From: Candidatus Hydrogenedentota bacterium
Lineage (GTDB): Bacteria; Hydrogenedentota; Hydrogenedentia; Hydrogenedentiales; CAITNO01
DNA: 6,508 bases
Assembly (NCBI GenBank): GCA_903922535.1
Contig: CAIXUF010000331.1
Coordinates: 1-6,508 of the forward strand
Reading direction: 5' to 3'
Positions 5,481-6,508 of this stretch are shown here, one piece after another (positions within the stretch are counted from its first letter, which is position 1; each line of letters begins with the position of its first letter). The notes below the pieces were generated by a model. The model made no database searches and had not been told where the DNA came from. It saw only the letters and a program-made list of their open reading frames with translations. Position numbers and translations under genes: made by a program.

Positions 5481-5580
5481 CCCGATCCCGCGGGTGTTCT
5501 TTTCACTGGCCCCGACCCGTGCCGTTCAGGTAGGATTTCCCCCGTTCCCATTCATTCCCACTGCAAGGTGATGTCCGTTC
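5481..5580. other. Intergenic spacer before the binding-protein gene
   Basis: A 100-nt spacer. It contains a small palindrome CCCGCGGG (5487-5494) followed by TGTTCTTTT, a weak terminator candidate for the small membrane protein. AAGGTG at 5565-5570 serves as ribosome-binding site for the next gene. I see no convincing promoter. Confidence 0.4.
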
Positions 5581-6508
5581 ATGCGATTCTGGATCATAGC
5601 CGGTGTGGCGGCCCTGCTGTTGGCCGCGTCGTACGGGGTGCGCCATGCGGCGCATCTTGACGGCGCGTCGACCATCACAGCGCCCGCGGCAAGCGACGCC
5701 CCGCCGCCGGCGGGCGGCTACAACCGCATCGTCTCGCTGTCGCCCGGACTGACGGAGACGCTGTTTGCCGTGGGCGCCGGTGACCGTGTCGTGGGTGTGA
5801 CGCGCTTCTGCAACTGGCCGCCGGAAGCGGCCGCTCGGCCCAAGGTGGGCGGATTTCTCGACCCGAACTATGAGGCCATGGTCGCGCTGCGGCCGGACAT
5901 GGTGGTGATGACACCCTACAACCGCACGCCCCTTGCGGAACTGGAGCGGCTGGGGCTGCGCTGCACGGTGGTGGACCAGACCCTGCTGGACGACATTCTC
6001 AACAGCGTGGAAACGCTGGGCCGCCTGTCGGGCAACGGGGACAAGGCGCGGGAACTGCGTGCCTCCATGCAGCAGCGCATCGAGGCGGTGCGCGCCAAGG
6101 CGGCCCCCCTTCCCCATCCGCGGGTGCTGCTTTCTTCCGGCCGCGATCTGCGCGCCAAGAAACTGGACGAGGTGTACATCGTCGGGCGCAAGACTTTTCT
6201 GGGCGACATTCTGCGGATTGCGGGCGGCGAGAATGCCTTTCCCGATTCGGCGGTGGACTACCCGGCGCTGTCGGGTGAGGCGATACTGCGGCTCAACCCC
6301 GACGTGATTGTGGAGTTCACCAACGGATTGGATGAACTGGGCCTCACCCGCGAAGACGCCGTGGCACCGTGGCGCGCGCTGCCCGGCCTGGCCGCGGCGG
6401 AGAAGGGGCGCATCGCCGTGCTGGACGGCGCGCATTTGACGATACCCGGCCCGCGCGTGGTGGAGACGCTGGAGGCGCTCGCGAAGGCCATTCATCCTGA
6501 ATGGGATG
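5581..6508 (+). CDS. BtuF-like ABC-transporter periplasmic binding protein, cut by the window end
   Basis: At least 309 residues with no stop before the window edge. The N-terminus has a hydrophobic segment (about 3-18) without a lipobox Cys, so it is either a Sec signal or an uncleaved anchor, followed by an Ala/Pro linker to about 46. The periplasmic binding fold shows the BtuF-type signatures RIVSLSPGLTETLFAVGAGD (49-68), VVGVTRFCNWPPEA (70-83), KVGGFLDPNYEAMVALRPDM (88-107), an inter-lobe helix, FLGDILRIAGGENAF (206-220), YPALSGEAILRLNPDVIV (227-244) and IPGPRVVETLEALAKAIHPE (288-307). The last resembles the usual C-terminal helix, so only a few residues are probably missing. The family captures cobalamin or ferric siderophores for an ABC importer; which one is not decided by sequence alone, though the FCNWP motif resembles corrinoid-type members. 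AAGGTG lies 10 nt before the ATG. No permease or ATPase is in view. Confidence 0.9.
   Translation, partial: MRFWIIAGVAALLLAASYGVRHAAHLDGASTITAPAASDAPPPAGGYNRIVSLSPGLTETLFAVGAGDRVVGVTRFCNWPPEAAARPKVGGFLDPNYEAMVALRPDMVVMTPYNRTPLAELERLGLRCTVVDQTLLDDILNSVETLGRLSGNGDKARELRASMQQRIEAVRAKAAPLPHPRVLLSSGRDLRAKKLDEVYIVGRKTFLGDILRIAGGENAFPDSAVDYPALSGEAILRLNPDVIVEFTNGLDELGLTREDAVAPWRALPGLAAAEKGRIAVLDGAHLTIPGPRVVETLEALAKAIHPEWD

Noticed and set aside
5571..5573. ATG just upstream of the binding-protein start
   Set aside because: It is in a different frame and soon meets a stop. The ATG at 5581 opens the frame with the signal segment and the family motifs.
5503..6495. Minus-strand frame of 330 codons at the right end
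   Set aside because: The plus strand in this interval encodes a clear BtuF-like protein with signature motifs. The antisense product is Arg/His-rich without a domain.

Overview
The window looks like GC-rich chromosomal DNA from an uncultured bacterium of the Planctomycetota/Hydrogenedentota type. This placement is an inference. It rests on the gene set (ThuA, Tat-exported Gfo/Idh dehydrogenase, Tat-exported sugar-phosphate-isomerase-like TIM barrel, DUF6807/PmoA), on the degenerate 9-bp TGGGA-type tandem repeat, and on the small intergenic GCAGGCG-AGA-CGCCTGC hairpin, all of which I associate with those phyla. No ribosomal RNA or other taxonomic marker is present.

Layout. Positions 1-728 hold no convincing gene but are rich in structure: a small hairpin at 12-28, then a nested, imperfect inverted repeat of about 480 bp (121-604). 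Its outer and middle arm pairs share one axis at 362.5 and its inner pair lies at 359.5. A Sec-exported ThuA-domain protein follows (729-1478, +). A 9-bp tandem repeat (1500-1544) and a strong stem-loop (1548-1591) separate it from a convergent three-gene minus-strand operon. Reading from the promoter side, that operon encodes a Sec-exported DUF6807/PmoA-family protein (4876-3989), a Tat-exported xylose-isomerase-like TIM-barrel protein (3964-2969) and a Tat-exported Gfo/Idh/MocA dehydrogenase (2922-1609). Gaps are 24 and 46 nt, each gene has a strong Shine-Dalgarno, and a plausible sigma70 promoter lies at 4936-4964. Past a structured intergenic stretch come two small plus-strand ORFs that overlap as TGATG (5056-5199, tentative; 5199-5480, likely). 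The window ends inside a BtuF-like ABC-transporter binding protein (5581 to the edge).

How the genes work together. Gfo/Idh dehydrogenases, SPI-like TIM barrels and ThuA proteins recur in pathways that oxidise glycosides at C3 and then cleave or rearrange the 3-keto sugar (ThuA/ThuB in rhizobia, YcjS/YcjR in E. coli, the BT2156-BT2160 region of Bacteroides). Here all four carbohydrate-related proteins carry export signals, two Tat and two Sec. This suggests a pathway outside the cytoplasm, in which the dehydrogenase crosses the membrane folded with its nicotinamide cofactor. The substrate is unknown. The strongest leads are this fully exported enzyme set, the near-duplicate Tat leader on two unrelated folds, the large nested palindrome, and a small protein with a Cys/Gly cluster next to a poly-leucine segment.
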